NCBI GenBank assembly: GCA_002491225.1
Contig: DKVN01000108.1
Coordinates: 5,249-56,759, forward strand
Direction: 5' to 3'
Length of the DNA stretch: 51,511 nucleotides
DNA from: Faecalibacterium sp. UBA7177
Lineage (GTDB): Bacteria > Bacillota > Clostridia > Oscillospirales > Ruminococcaceae
In this document: positions 34,176 through 41,880 of the stretch, piece after piece
Numbering within the stretch: position 1 is the first letter of the stretch
How the letters are laid out: the number at the start of each line of letters is the position of its first letter
Position numbers and translations under genes: made by a program
Notes under the pieces: model-generated
What the model saw: only the letters and a program-made list of their open reading frames with translations
Databases searched by the model: none
What the model was told of the DNA's origin: nothing

Positions 34176-36953
34176 TCATTCACCCGTTAAAAGAGACTTG
34201 AATTGCTCCAACCCCTTCATGTCATACTCGTTTCCTGTCAGTTCATCAATCATGGAAGAAAGCGCTTCCTCGGATTTCTGAATCTGCTCGTCCAATTCCA
34301 AATAAGTGACGACATACTTGTCCGCCAACGCCTGTACCGCCTTTTCCAGTGTGTCAATGATTGCCTCCGGCATGGCACGGAGAGACGCGCACAGCGGAAC
34401 AATCCATTTCAGGCGCAGGAGGTCAAGAACCTGCTCATCACTCAGCCCTTCAATGGTTTCTTTGGTTTTCATGTGGAGCGTATAGGATCTTTCCTTGACA
34501 TCCTTTTTGACGGCTTTTTCTTCTGCCATCAGCTTATCGGCACAGACCATCTTCGCCTCAAAGGACTCTTCCGGGAAGGAATATGCCTCGCGCAGCGTTT
34601 TCATATATGCCGCGACTTTGCCCTTGGCATACGGGGCATTTCCATCTACGGACTCCCAGTTCACTTCCTTATGCTCAAAGATATATTGCAGTTTGGCCGC
34701 CTTTCCGGCTTTAGCATCTATCAATGCAACATATCCCTGCAGGGCAGTAAGTTCCGGAGAAGAAATATCTGCATAGATTTCCGCAAGTTTTGCTGCAAAC
34801 TCTTTAGGTACAAATGCAGTATTGTCATCATTCAGGAACTCGCCGCGATCACCCTCATCAATGGAATCTATGATTTCTGTCAGCTCGGCGGCTATTTCGT
34901 CCAATCTGGATTCTTTTGCCTTGAGTGCTTCATAATCTTCCCGCAGAAGCGTAGTCTGCACCAGATCAAAGGGAATGACATGGCCTACCCAGCCGTTCTG
35001 TACTTCTTCTTCCTTATCGTCTTTCTTTTTGATGACCATATTGGGGTCTACCTGCTTTGTGGCGGCAAAACCTTCCGTCTGGATAATTTCAAGATCGGTG
35101 GAAATCATGTTCCACTTGTCATCCAACAGTTGATAAGCCTGATACTTGTCTATCAGAGGAAGCGGTGCAACACGGACAAAGATATTTTGTGTAATGGTAT
35201 CCTCGGCCTTGGAGACATTCAGGTCCATCATTTTTTCGATCAGTTCGCCATCCAGATATGTATCAAAATCCGCGAACGCCGACTGATGTGCTGCAATGAA
35301 CGCTTGCACATCGGCACTGCCTTCGATGGCTTCTTTTATATTTTTAACTGTCAAAGCTGAATATGGGGTTACATCGGTGGCAAACAGAACACTCCTCAGC
35401 TGTGGGAACGCAGTCCAATACTGTTCCAGAAGATCAATTTCATGGTTGGGAATGCCGCCGAACATGGTGGCGTAAATATCCCAAGTTTCTGTCGCTTCGG
35501 ATGAATCGATATAACGGGGAATGTTCAGATTATATCCATTGCGGCGAATCTCTTCCTTGGAGACCAGCCGGGCAAATTTTTCAATACTTTCAGGACGGGC
35601 AGCAACAGCGTCCACAATCCTCTTGATATCGGATGCCATCAGTTTGTTGGTCTTACCAACTTTGGTGAATCCCTTGGAAGCGTCGATAAAAAGCACATCA
35701 GAAGCTTCGCGTTTTTGCCGTAAAACCATAATGATGGTGGGAATGCCCGTGCCATAGAAAATATTTGCGGGCAGTCCGATAATTGCTTCGATGTTGTTAT
35801 TTTCGATCAGATTTCGGCGCATACGCCCCTCGCCTTCGCCCAGTCCATCAGCACCTCCAACAGCATCACCACGGAACAGGACACCATGAGGGAGGACGAT
35901 GGTCATAATACCATCTGGTTTTACATGGTACAGGTCATGAAGCAGGAAGGCATAGTCCGCTTTTCCTTTTGGTGCCATACCATAGCGATAACGGGGATCG
36001 GTTTCCTTGTGAGACGGGTCCCAGTGCTGTGAATAAGGCGGGTTGGAAACCACAGCATCCAGATACAACGGGTTATATGTCTGCGTGACATCATCGTACA
36101 TAGGCCAGTCCTGCTCCAGCGTATCGCCACAGCGAGTGAAGATATTGGCCGGATTGATGCCGCGCATAACAAGATTCATACGGGTCAGATTGTATGTGTT
36201 TTCTTTTAGCTCCTGCGCATAGTACATGATGCTGTCTTTGTTCTTCAGGTACTTGGCAGTACTCTTGCCGATGGTGATCAAAAGAGAGCCGGAACCGCTC
36301 GTAGGATCATATATTTCGATTTTCTCGCGATCCTTCAAGTGATTTGCGACAATCTCGGACATAAGCTGAGACACTTCATGAGGTGTATAGAACTCACCGG
36401 CCTTCTTTCCGGCATTTGCAGCAAAGTTGCTGATTAGATATTCGTAGATGAAGCCCAAAATATCATAGTCCTGTCTGCCGTCGGTGGGAATATCCTTGAT
36501 CAGCTGAATCAAATCGCGGATAGCTTTTGTCTGATTGCTGGTGCTGTCACCGAGTTTGCTCAGACCAGTTTCCAGTGTATTAAAGATTTTGCTGAACACC
36601 TTTTTCTGCGTATCGCTGATTAAACGATTGAATGCAGAGAGAGCGGTTCTCACATTGTCAACGGTAAAGCTATTTCCCTTATCCAGCCATGTCGAGAAAA
36701 GATTATCATAGGCGATGAAATATCCCAGATGCTGCTGACAATAATCAACAAGTTCCTCGTTGTTTTCATGTACATGTTCCTGGAGGTCAGCTTCTTCATA
36801 TCCGTCCTTTTTTAGAAAATTCACTTCTTTGTCAGAGAGAAACTTATAGAAGATAAAACCGAGAATGTAGTCTTTATATTCGTTAGCCTCAATTTTGGAA
36901 CGCATTTTATTTGCGGATTCCCAGATTTTATTGGCAAGCTGTTGTTTGTTCAT
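34176..36953 (-). CDS. hsdM: Type I restriction-modification methyltransferase subunit M
   Basis: N6-adenine methyltransferase of the type I system. About 925 residues: the HsdM N-terminal helical domain (KIWESANKMRSKIEANEYKDYILGFIFYKFLS), AdoMet-binding motif in IYDPTSGSGSLL, the catalytic NPPY in VVSNPPYSQHW, then a C-terminal extension of about 400 residues rich in helices. The extension makes it much longer than the about 500-residue E. coli HsdM, but such long forms are common in Firmicutes. ATG 36953 follows AAAGGAGC by 7 nt; the frame runs 31 codons further upstream without a better site. Confidence 0.94.
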   Translation of the reverse strand: MNKQQLANKIWESANKMRSKIEANEYKDYILGFIFYKFLSDKEVNFLKKDGYEEADLQEHVHENNEELVDYCQQHLGYFIAYDNLFSTWLDKGNSFTVDNVRTALSAFNRLISDTQKKVFSKIFNTLETGLSKLGDSTSNQTKAIRDLIQLIKDIPTDGRQDYDILGFIYEYLISNFAANAGKKAGEFYTPHEVSQLMSEIVANHLKDREKIEIYDPTSGSGSLLITIGKSTAKYLKNKDSIMYYAQELKENTYNLTRMNLVMRGINPANIFTRCGDTLEQDWPMYDDVTQTYNPLYLDAVVSNPPYSQHWDPSHKETDPRYRYGMAPKGKADYAFLLHDLYHVKPDGIMTIVLPHGVLFRGDAVGGADGLGEGEGRMRRNLIENNNIEAIIGLPANIFYGTGIPTIIMVLRQKREASDVLFIDASKGFTKVGKTNKLMASDIKRIVDAVAARPESIEKFARLVSKEEIRRNGYNLNIPRYIDSSEATETWDIYATMFGGIPNHEIDLLEQYWTAFPQLRSVLFATDVTPYSALTVKNIKEAIEGSADVQAFIAAHQSAFADFDTYLDGELIEKMMDLNVSKAEDTITQNIFVRVAPLPLIDKYQAYQLLDDKWNMISTDLEIIQTEGFAATKQVDPNMVIKKKDDKEEEVQNGWVGHVIPFDLVQTTLLREDYEALKAKESRLDEIAAELTEIIDSIDEGDRGEFLNDDNTAFVPKEFAAKLAEIYADISSPELTALQGYVALIDAKAGKAAKLQYIFEHKEVNWESVDGNAPYAKGKVAAYMKTLREAYSFPEESFEAKMVCADKLMAEEKAVKKDVKERSYTLHMKTKETIEGLSDEQVLDLLRLKWIVPLCASLRAMPEAIIDTLEKAVQALADKYVVTYLELDEQIQKSEEALSSMIDELTGNEYDMKGLEQFKSLLTGE

Positions 36954-37097
36954 GATCACTGCTCCTTTGTAGAATGCTGTCGTAGTCTGTCGAAAAGACG
37001 ATTTAGGAAGCGTTGTAAACCAAGGGGTTAGTACGCCCATTCGCACCCCTGAGGTGGAACCTGCTCCACAATTTCGAGTTGGGGTCGCTGATAATAA

Positions 37098-37922
37098 TTA
37101 CCCGACCAAGGTCCTCACAGCATCCATAATCTGCTCGTAGGTAATATCCTGCGCGTAAGCGAACTGCTTGCGGTATTTATCCCACATGGCGCGGAGTTCC
37201 GGGCTTTCTTCGATGTTGTGCAGTATTCCGGGGACATCTGCGATCTGCTCTGCAGTGCCGCGATGCTTGGCCGTTGCACTCAGCGCCTCAGCAAACACAG
37301 CTTTATCAAATTTCTGTGTTGTGGTCAGTATGTAGGCATCATAAAAATCTCTGGGGCGGGTATTGAACACACCGCGCCGCAGGATGGTTTCCACTTTTTC
37401 CGCCATGACGGTTTCAATGTTATACGCCCACAGTTCGTAGGACTTCTCATCATCAAAAATCTCGGAGAAGTTGTACTGCACCGCGTGAGGCGTGATGGCA
37501 TCGCCGGTGGACACATCAATACTCATCGGAGTCAGCATAGTGTCGAACCGGGCCTTCAGCATGACGCGGTAGCCGCCGTAAATGTCATCCTCTCGGATGG
37601 GCGATATGGTCCCGATTTCAAATACCACGCCGTCGTCAAGAGGAATTGCACAAATCTGCTCCAACGCACTGCGGATCGCATCCGGTGTGAGGGGCAGGTT
37701 TTTCAATGTGGTGTCCAAGTCCATCGTTGCCCGGTTGTCCAGACCGACGATGGCCGCCACCAGCATACCGCCCTTCAAAACAAACTTCTCTTTGTATTCA
37801 GAGGCGGACAAGCGCACCAGCAAACGCTCGAACATATAGTTCTGCAGAATGACCTGTGCCGGAATATTCTTCTGTTTTGCGATGTTGCGGATCTTCGCTT
37901 TCAGACTCATTGCTTTGCTCAC
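37098..37922 (-). CDS. abiEii: AbiEii-family nucleotidyltransferase toxin
   Basis: Toxin of a type IV toxin-antitoxin abortive-infection system. 274 residues with the DNA polymerase beta-like nucleotidyltransferase fold: K50-GG at 51-52, D68 and D70 in RATMDLD, SIDVSTGD, the conserved AEKVETIL helix and RPRDFYDAY. Related toxins transfer nucleotides to tRNA or other targets. Start is GTG 37922, overlapping the antitoxin stop (GTGA) with GGAGGT 6 nt upstream, which decides it. Transcribed from the AbiEi promoter; hsdM begins 145 nt further on. Confidence 0.92.
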   Translation of the reverse strand: MSKAMSLKAKIRNIAKQKNIPAQVILQNYMFERLLVRLSASEYKEKFVLKGGMLVAAIVGLDNRATMDLDTTLKNLPLTPDAIRSALEQICAIPLDDGVVFEIGTISPIREDDIYGGYRVMLKARFDTMLTPMSIDVSTGDAITPHAVQYNFSEIFDDEKSYELWAYNIETVMAEKVETILRRGVFNTRPRDFYDAYILTTTQKFDKAVFAEALSATAKHRGTAEQIADVPGILHNIEESPELRAMWDKYRKQFAYAQDITYEQIMDAVRTLVG

Positions 37923-38512
37923 AGAAGCACCTCCAAATACTGCCGCAGGACATTTGCCACGCGCATTTTCTTCGCATAAGAGTGAAGTTTATTCAAATCC
38001 TTTTTAGGGCTGGCGGCGTAGAGCTTCAAAGCGGCAAGAAATGTTTCCGTACCGACTTTGTTGCGGCTGCGGATCATGTCGCAGATTGTGCGCTCAAGGT
38101 CATACACCGGCACTTCGTTTCCGGCAGGTGTGTTCAGTGTAGTCCGGCCAAGATCAAACAACTCTGGTTTGATGTAATAGACCTTGCACTCGTTCTTGAT
38201 TGCTGCCGATACCGTGTAATCGGACGGCACCGTGATCGTATGCTCAAAGGGTGTCCGATCCGAAATGCCATGAAGGAACAGGGCGGTTTCGTGGGAAAGA
38301 ATGATCTGATTGGAACGCTTGCTGATGGACAACAGCTCATCCTGCATATCGTCAGGAAGAATGTACTGTCCCTGAACGATTCTATGAATTTTATCTTCTC
38401 TGCACAGTTTATAAAGCATAGCTTTAGAGATGCCGTGCGCTATGGCAGTTTTCGTTTCAATGATGCCGCCATGTTCCTGAGCAATGGCGGCAAGCTCGGC
38501 CATGTAATCCAT
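37919..38512 (-). CDS. abiEi: AbiEi-family antitoxin and autoregulator
   Basis: About 197 residues with an N-terminal winged helix (MAELAAIAQEHGGIIETKTAIAHGISKAMLYKLCREDKIHRIVQGQYI) and a C-terminal antitoxin domain containing HETALFLHGISDRTPFEHTITVP and ERTICDMIRSR, both typical of AbiEi. In type IV systems AbiEi counters the toxin indirectly and represses its own operon. ATG 38512 follows GAGGTG by 6 nt; the frame extends 20 codons upstream across the promoter and is rejected. Two operator-like repeats lie upstream. Confidence 0.92.
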   Translation of the reverse strand: MDYMAELAAIAQEHGGIIETKTAIAHGISKAMLYKLCREDKIHRIVQGQYILPDDMQDELLSISKRSNQIILSHETALFLHGISDRTPFEHTITVPSDYTVSAAIKNECKVYYIKPELFDLGRTTLNTPAGNEVPVYDLERTICDMIRSRNKVGTETFLAALKLYAASPKKDLNKLHSYAKKMRVANVLRQYLEVLL

Positions 38513-38543
38513 TTCGATCACCTCACGATACCAACTCAAAGAT

Positions 38544-38572
38544 ATTATAGACAATTTCGTTGTCAAAGTCAA
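38544..38572 (-). promoter_or_regulatory. Promoter of the abiE operon
   Basis: On the minus strand: -35 TTGACT (38572-38567), 17-nt spacer, -10 TATAAT (38549-38544). The -35 and spacer are covered by one operator-like repeat. Confidence 0.8.
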
Positions 38573-38629
38573 CAGAGCAAGAAAACTTTTGCTATGAAAC
38601 TAATTACGATTTCGTTATCAAAGTAAACA
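38554..38629. promoter_or_regulatory. Two operator-like direct repeats at the abiE promoter
   Basis: ATTTCGTTGTCAAAGTCAAC (38554-38573) and ATTTCGTTATCAAAGTAAAC (38609-38628) differ at two positions. Each holds an imperfect dyad GTTG...CAAC. The first covers the -35 and spacer, the second lies 55 bp upstream. They fit cooperative autorepression by AbiEi. Confidence 0.75.
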
Positions 38630-38639
38630 TTATAAGGGC

Positions 38640-38675
38640 TTGGGATATTCCCAAAATCTCCGAGTGTACGGACAC
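38640..38675. other. Candidate oriT region
   Basis: The palindrome TTGGGATATTCCCAA (38640-38654) is followed by the short hairpin GTGT-ACGG-ACAC (38664-38675), about 100 nt upstream of mobC. Inverted repeats beside mobC are usual at transfer origins. No nick site was verified. Confidence 0.35.
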
Positions 38676-38723
38676 CGGATTTGCTTGCTATTCTCTAAAA
38701 AACTGAATCATCTTCGTTATCAC

Positions 38724-38760
38724 GCGCTCTCGATTTCAAAACCGAGGGTGCTTTTTATTT
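38724..38760 (+). terminator. Intrinsic terminator upstream of mobC
   Basis: Arms GCGCTCTCGA and CCGAGGGTGC pair with wobble pairs, followed by TTTTTATTT (38752-38760). It insulates mobC from upstream rightward transcription. Confidence 0.6.
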
Positions 38761-38778
38761 TCAAAATGGGGGAATTGA

Positions 38779-39117
38779 ATGATGAAAAATCGTACCAGAC
38801 CAGTCCGCATTGAGTTCCGTGTCACCGAGCAGGAACGTCAACTAATCCAGAAAAAGATGGAGCAGCTTGGCACCAAAAACATGGGAGCCTATCTTCGCAA
38901 GATGGCGATTGACGGCTACATCATCAAGGTGGATTACACCGAGCAGAAAAAGCTGGCCGCTGCCGTCAGCAACGCGGCTGCTAACATCAATCACATCTGC
39001 CGCCGTATCAATCAGACCGGGCGATTCTATGCAGACGATGTTGCCGAGCTGAAAGCCAGACAAGCCGAGATCTGGCAGCTGCTGAAACAGAGCCAGAAAG
39101 ATGAAATTCCGCCATAA
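38779..39117 (+). CDS. mobC: MobC-like relaxosome accessory protein
   Basis: A 112-residue DNA-binding protein of the bacterial mobilisation (MobC) family. It has a ribbon-helix-helix N-terminus (RPVRIEFRVTEQERQLIQKKME, NMGAYLRKMAIDGY) and a C-terminal NAAANINHICRRINQTG helix. It helps the relaxase open DNA at oriT. ATG 38779 follows GGGGGA; a second ATG comes next. No relaxase gene is present in the island, where one would normally follow; the next 220 nt hold iteron-like repeats. Confidence 0.85.
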   Translation: MMKNRTRPVRIEFRVTEQERQLIQKKMEQLGTKNMGAYLRKMAIDGYIIKVDYTEQKKLAAAVSNAAANINHICRRINQTGRFYADDVAELKARQAEIWQLLKQSQKDEIPP

Positions 39118-39119
39118 CG

Positions 39120-39275
39120 GGATTTTCCGTGTGTGGATTTTCCGTCACCGGATTTTCAGACGATGGATAATCTGACACTCCGGAGCGTTCCGTGATTGGA
39201 TTTCTGGACATCGGTTTTTGGAACGGCCACCGGGGATGAAATTCAGTCCCTAATAAATAAGAAATAAATAAACTC
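39120..39275. repeat. Iteron-like 15-bp-period repeats and AT-rich tract (candidate replication origin)
   Basis: GGATTTTCCGT at 39120 and 39135, GGATTTTCAGA at 39150 and GGATAATCTGA at 39165 are spaced exactly 15 bp; a looser copy is at 39198. An AT-rich tract (AATAAATAAGAAATAAATAA, about 39252-39272) lies next to them, directly upstream of the RepA-like gene. This resembles a theta-type plasmid origin with RepA-binding iterons. Confidence 0.55.
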
Positions 39276-39340
39276 TCAAGAGAATCATCCATCAATCCAA
39301 TCAATACCGGATTAGATAGGATGGATGGGATGGAGGCGTT

Positions 39341-39724
39341 ATGAAAAGTTTTTACAAGTTTACTGTGAAAAGCCCGGCGGCTTCTTACATACCGCTGCCA
39401 CGATTTCTGCTGCAGGATGAACAGCTGCGGGGCATCAGCAACGATGCCAAGGTGTTATATGCGCTCCTGCTGGACAGAGCAAGCGTATCCCGGCAAAACG
39501 GATATGTTGAGCCGGATGGGACGATTCGTCTGTACTTTACGCTGGAACAGGCGCAGAAGAAGCTGCACCGCAGCCGACAGTGTGCTACCCGGATTTTCCG
39601 CGAGCTGGAATACAGCGGCCTGATCAATCGAAAGAAGCAAGGGCTTGGCAAACCGGCGGTTATCACGCTGAACTACCCGGCAGACGCCAAGCTCATCACG
39701 AAGGAGGAAACCGATGAAAAGTGA
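39341..39724 (+). CDS. Short replication initiator protein A (RepA_N type)
   Basis: 127 residues matching the N-terminal domain of RepA initiators of Firmicutes plasmids and integrative elements: FYKFTVKSPAASYIPLPRFLL, GISNDAKVLYALLLDRASVS, LYFTLEQAQKKL and RQCATRIFRELEYSGLI. This is a winged-helix DNA-binding domain. Full proteins are usually 250-300 residues, so this one lacks the C-terminal half, as is common on integrated elements. ATG 39341 has GATGGAGG 5 nt upstream. Its end overlaps the next start by 11 nt. It may bind the upstream iterons. Confidence 0.8.
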   Translation: MKSFYKFTVKSPAASYIPLPRFLLQDEQLRGISNDAKVLYALLLDRASVSRQNGYVEPDGTIRLYFTLEQAQKKLHRSRQCATRIFRELEYSGLINRKKQGLGKPAVITLNYPADAKLITKEETDEK

Positions 39725-40109
39725 AGTTACAAATACGAAATACCCGGCGAATACGCTGCCGCGGCTCACCCCCGGACAAGCCCGAAGTGTCCGAAGACTC
39801 ACCAGCCAATGCTGCAACAACGACAATGGAAACTGCCTTTTGCTGGACGATGGCGATCCCTGCGTCTGTCCGCAGACAATATCCTACAGTCTGATCTGCA
39901 AGCACTTCCGGCGCGGAGTTCTCCCGCTGGAGCCGGAATTGGAGGACGCGATCCTCCGTCCCAAAGGGAACCGCCGCTGCAAGGTCTGCGGTGCATACTT
40001 TATGGCCGGTTCCGGACGAGCTAAATACTGTGCGGAATGTGCCGCCGAAGTACACCGAAAGCAAAAGGCAGCACACGCCCGAAAAAAGAGGTCGGGCGTA
40101 GACAATTAA
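39714..40109 (+). CDS. Cysteine-rich VLP-type protein
   Basis: 131 residues of the cysteine-rich VLP family found on Firmicutes mobile elements. CCNNDNGNCLLLDDGDPCVCPQ and the following SLICKHF hold the conserved cysteines; a second zinc-ribbon-like part CKVCGAYFMAGSGRAKYCAEC follows, then a basic tail. Probably binds zinc and nucleic acid; role unknown. ATG 39714 follows AAGGAGG, overlapping the RepA-like end. Confidence 0.85.
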   Translation: MKSEVTNTKYPANTLPRLTPGQARSVRRLTSQCCNNDNGNCLLLDDGDPCVCPQTISYSLICKHFRRGVLPLEPELEDAILRPKGNRRCKVCGAYFMAGSGRAKYCAECAAEVHRKQKAAHARKKRSGVDN

Positions 40110-40240
40110 CCCCTCGCAAACCCTTTGTATACAAGGCTTTCCAAAAGCCACTTTTCAAGAGTGCGTGTGTTTTTACTTACCCCCTGAAAAAACCGATTCA
40201 AACCGTCTACGTTTTTTGATTGATGAAAGGAGTCAAAACC

Positions 40241-40450
40241 ATGGAAAACAATAAGATCGAAAGAGTTCCCATTCACCTCAAGCTGGCCCTCACCTCCAAG
40301 GAGGCCGCCGAGTACAGCAACATCGGTATCAACAAGATCGACAGTATGCTCCGCGCTCCCAAGTGCCCCTTCGTCCTGTTCGTTGGTACGAAGAAGCTGG
40401 TCAAGCGCAAGGAGTTTGAGCAGTACATCAGCTCCAAACTGGTGATCTGA
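40241..40450 (+). CDS. xis: Excisionase, Tn916 Xis-like
   Basis: A 69-residue winged-helix protein. Marks are PIHLKLALTSKEAAEYSNIGINKIDSML and CPFVLFVGTKKLVKRKEFEQYI, typical of Tn916-family excisionases that bend attachment-site DNA so the integrase excises. ATG 40241 follows GAAAGGAG by 8 nt. The integrase starts 119 nt downstream. The gap upstream has a TTGTATACAA palindrome near 40131. Confidence 0.9.
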   Translation: MENNKIERVPIHLKLALTSKEAAEYSNIGINKIDSMLRAPKCPFVLFVGTKKLVKRKEFEQYISSKLVI

Positions 40451-40569
40451 GCGAAAAACGGCGATACGCTACAAGAAGTTTTCAAATTCACCTTGAGAGA
40501 AAGAGCACATTGTGATATACTTAAAGTGTAGTGGTGTGCTCTTTTCTCTCTGGGGAAAGGAGTTCATAC

Positions 40570-41751
40570 ATGGGAAAGAATCTCAAAGGCAGAGAATGCG
40601 GTAAGGGTATCTACCAGAGGAAGGACGGATTGTACAGCGCCCGGTTCGTAGACAGAGCCGGTAAGCGGCACGAGAAATACTTCCAGACGGTTCCCGAAGC
40701 AAGAAACTGGATCGCGGATGCAAAGTATGCGGATGCACACGCGGAGGTTTTTGTCGGCACCGATATTACGGTGGATGAGTGGTTTGATTTCTGGATCGAG
40801 AATATTGTCGGAGATTTGGCTCCCAATACGCTCCGCAACTACCGTGACAGATACAAACACAACATCCAGCCGGTGATCGGCAGGATAAAACTTACGGATG
40901 TGAAACCCATGCACTGCAAAAAGGTATTCATCGAAATGGATGCCGATTATTCCGGCTCCACCATCCGTCAGGCGTACATCACCATGGGGACGATGCTGAA
41001 AGCGGCGAAGATGAACGATCTCATCTCCAAGCATCCCATGGACGGTGTTCGATTTACCAAGCCTGTCCGTGCGGCAAACGACATCAAGTTCCTCACCCGC
41101 GAAGAACAGCGTATCTTTCTGGAAACGGCCAGACGCTCTCATAATTATAACCAATATGCGCTGATCCTCGAAACGGGACTGCGCACCGGCGAGCTGATCG
41201 GCCTGACATGGGATGCCGTTGACTTCGAGAAACGGACGCTGACGGTGAACAAAACGCTGGAGTTCCGGCACGGTACAAAATCGTGGCGGGCGGGGCCTCC
41301 CAAAACGCCCAACAGCTATCGTACCATTCCGCTGACAGACACGGCCTATGGTATTCTCCGTGAAGTGTGGGACAGCCGGGAAGAACGAAAATCTTCTCCT
41401 GTGCTGGAACAGACTTTGGAGTACATGGATCGTCGAAGCGGCAGCATGGCAAAGCTGGTGATGCGTGATCTGGTCTTTATCAACTGGCGCACCGGAGAAC
41501 CGGCAAAGAACAGCTCCTATGACACCCACCTCTACAAGCTCTGCGACGAAGCAGGGATACCCCGCTTTTGTATGCATGCGCTGCGCCACACCTATGCTAC
41601 GCGGGCGATTGAGAGCGGTATGCAGCCCAAGGTGCTGCAAAAGCTGCTGGGACACGGCAGCATCAAAACCACCATGGATCGGTACGTCCATGTGACCACC
41701 GAATCTCTGGACCAAGCGGTACGGCAATTTGAAATGAATGGGGTTATCTGA
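40570..41751 (+). CDS. int: Tyrosine recombinase/integrase, Tn916 family
   Basis: 393 residues. An N-terminal arm-binding domain (GRECGKGIYQRKDGLYSARF), a core-binding domain (about 65-165) and a catalytic domain with R205 in LRTGELIGL, H336 and R339 in HALRH, H362 in LGHGS and the nucleophile Y372 in MDRYVHV. All catalytic residues are present, so it should be active. ATG 40570 follows AAAGGAG by 8 nt. The stop is 110 bp from the ychF start, and a 22-bp arm repeat lies between, matching Tn916-type ends. Confidence 0.95.
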   Translation: MGKNLKGRECGKGIYQRKDGLYSARFVDRAGKRHEKYFQTVPEARNWIADAKYADAHAEVFVGTDITVDEWFDFWIENIVGDLAPNTLRNYRDRYKHNIQPVIGRIKLTDVKPMHCKKVFIEMDADYSGSTIRQAYITMGTMLKAAKMNDLISKHPMDGVRFTKPVRAANDIKFLTREEQRIFLETARRSHNYNQYALILETGLRTGELIGLTWDAVDFEKRTLTVNKTLEFRHGTKSWRAGPPKTPNSYRTIPLTDTAYGILREVWDSREERKSSPVLEQTLEYMDRRSGSMAKLVMRDLVFINWRTGEPAKNSSYDTHLYKLCDEAGIPRFCMHALRHTYATRAIESGMQPKVLQKLLGHGSIKTTMDRYVHVTTESLDQAVRQFEMNGVI

Positions 41752-41775
41752 ATGAGAGCCGCGGTTCTGCACCAA

Positions 41776-41797
41776 AATGGCGTAAAAATGGAGTAGA
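41776..41797. repeat. 22-bp repeat, right copy (paired 11-bp integrase arm sites)
   Basis: Identical to 28242-28263. It lies 24 bp after the integrase stop and about 65 bp inside the right junction. Confidence 0.7.
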
Positions 41798-41861
41798 CAC
41801 CGAAGACCCCAAACCCGGAAACCCTTGAAAATACAGAGAAAACAAAGGAGAATGAAGATAT

Positions 41862-41880
41862 ATGAAATTAGGCATCGTCG
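41862..41880 (+). other. Right attachment site at the ychF start
   Basis: First 19 bases of ychF, 17 matching the left fragment at 28097; the first 11 are identical. Interpreted as attR, with ychF coding sequence outside and island DNA inside. Confidence 0.65.

Larger units (their letters stand above)
28097..41861. mobile_element. Integrative mobilizable defence island inserted at the ychF start codon
   Basis: About 13.8 kb with lower GC than its flanks. Left edge: a displaced ychF start (ATGAAATTAGG at 28097-28107). Right edge: the same 11 bases at 41862-41872 opening the intact ychF. A tyrosine integrase and excisionase lie at the right end, next to the junction, as in Tn916-type elements. 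Cargo: two unknown genes, type I restriction-modification, AbiEi/AbiEii; backbone: mobC, short RepA, Cys-rich VLP protein. No relaxase or conjugation genes were found, so transfer would need a helper element. Excision between the 11-base copies would rejoin promoter, leader and ychF. Confidence 0.8.

Noticed and set aside
39120..39175. Iteron-like repeats as a CRISPR array
   Set aside because: The 15-bp period has no spacers of 25-40 bp and no cas genes are nearby.
39008..39304. Minus-strand frame with ENPVT-type pentapeptides
   Set aside because: It overlaps mobC in antisense and its periodicity comes from the 15-bp iteron-like repeats.
28242..41797. The 22-bp repeats as attL and attR
   Set aside because: They lie inside the duplicated ychF start copies, and each consists of two 11-bp units as arm sites do. 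The ychF copies explain the gene context better.
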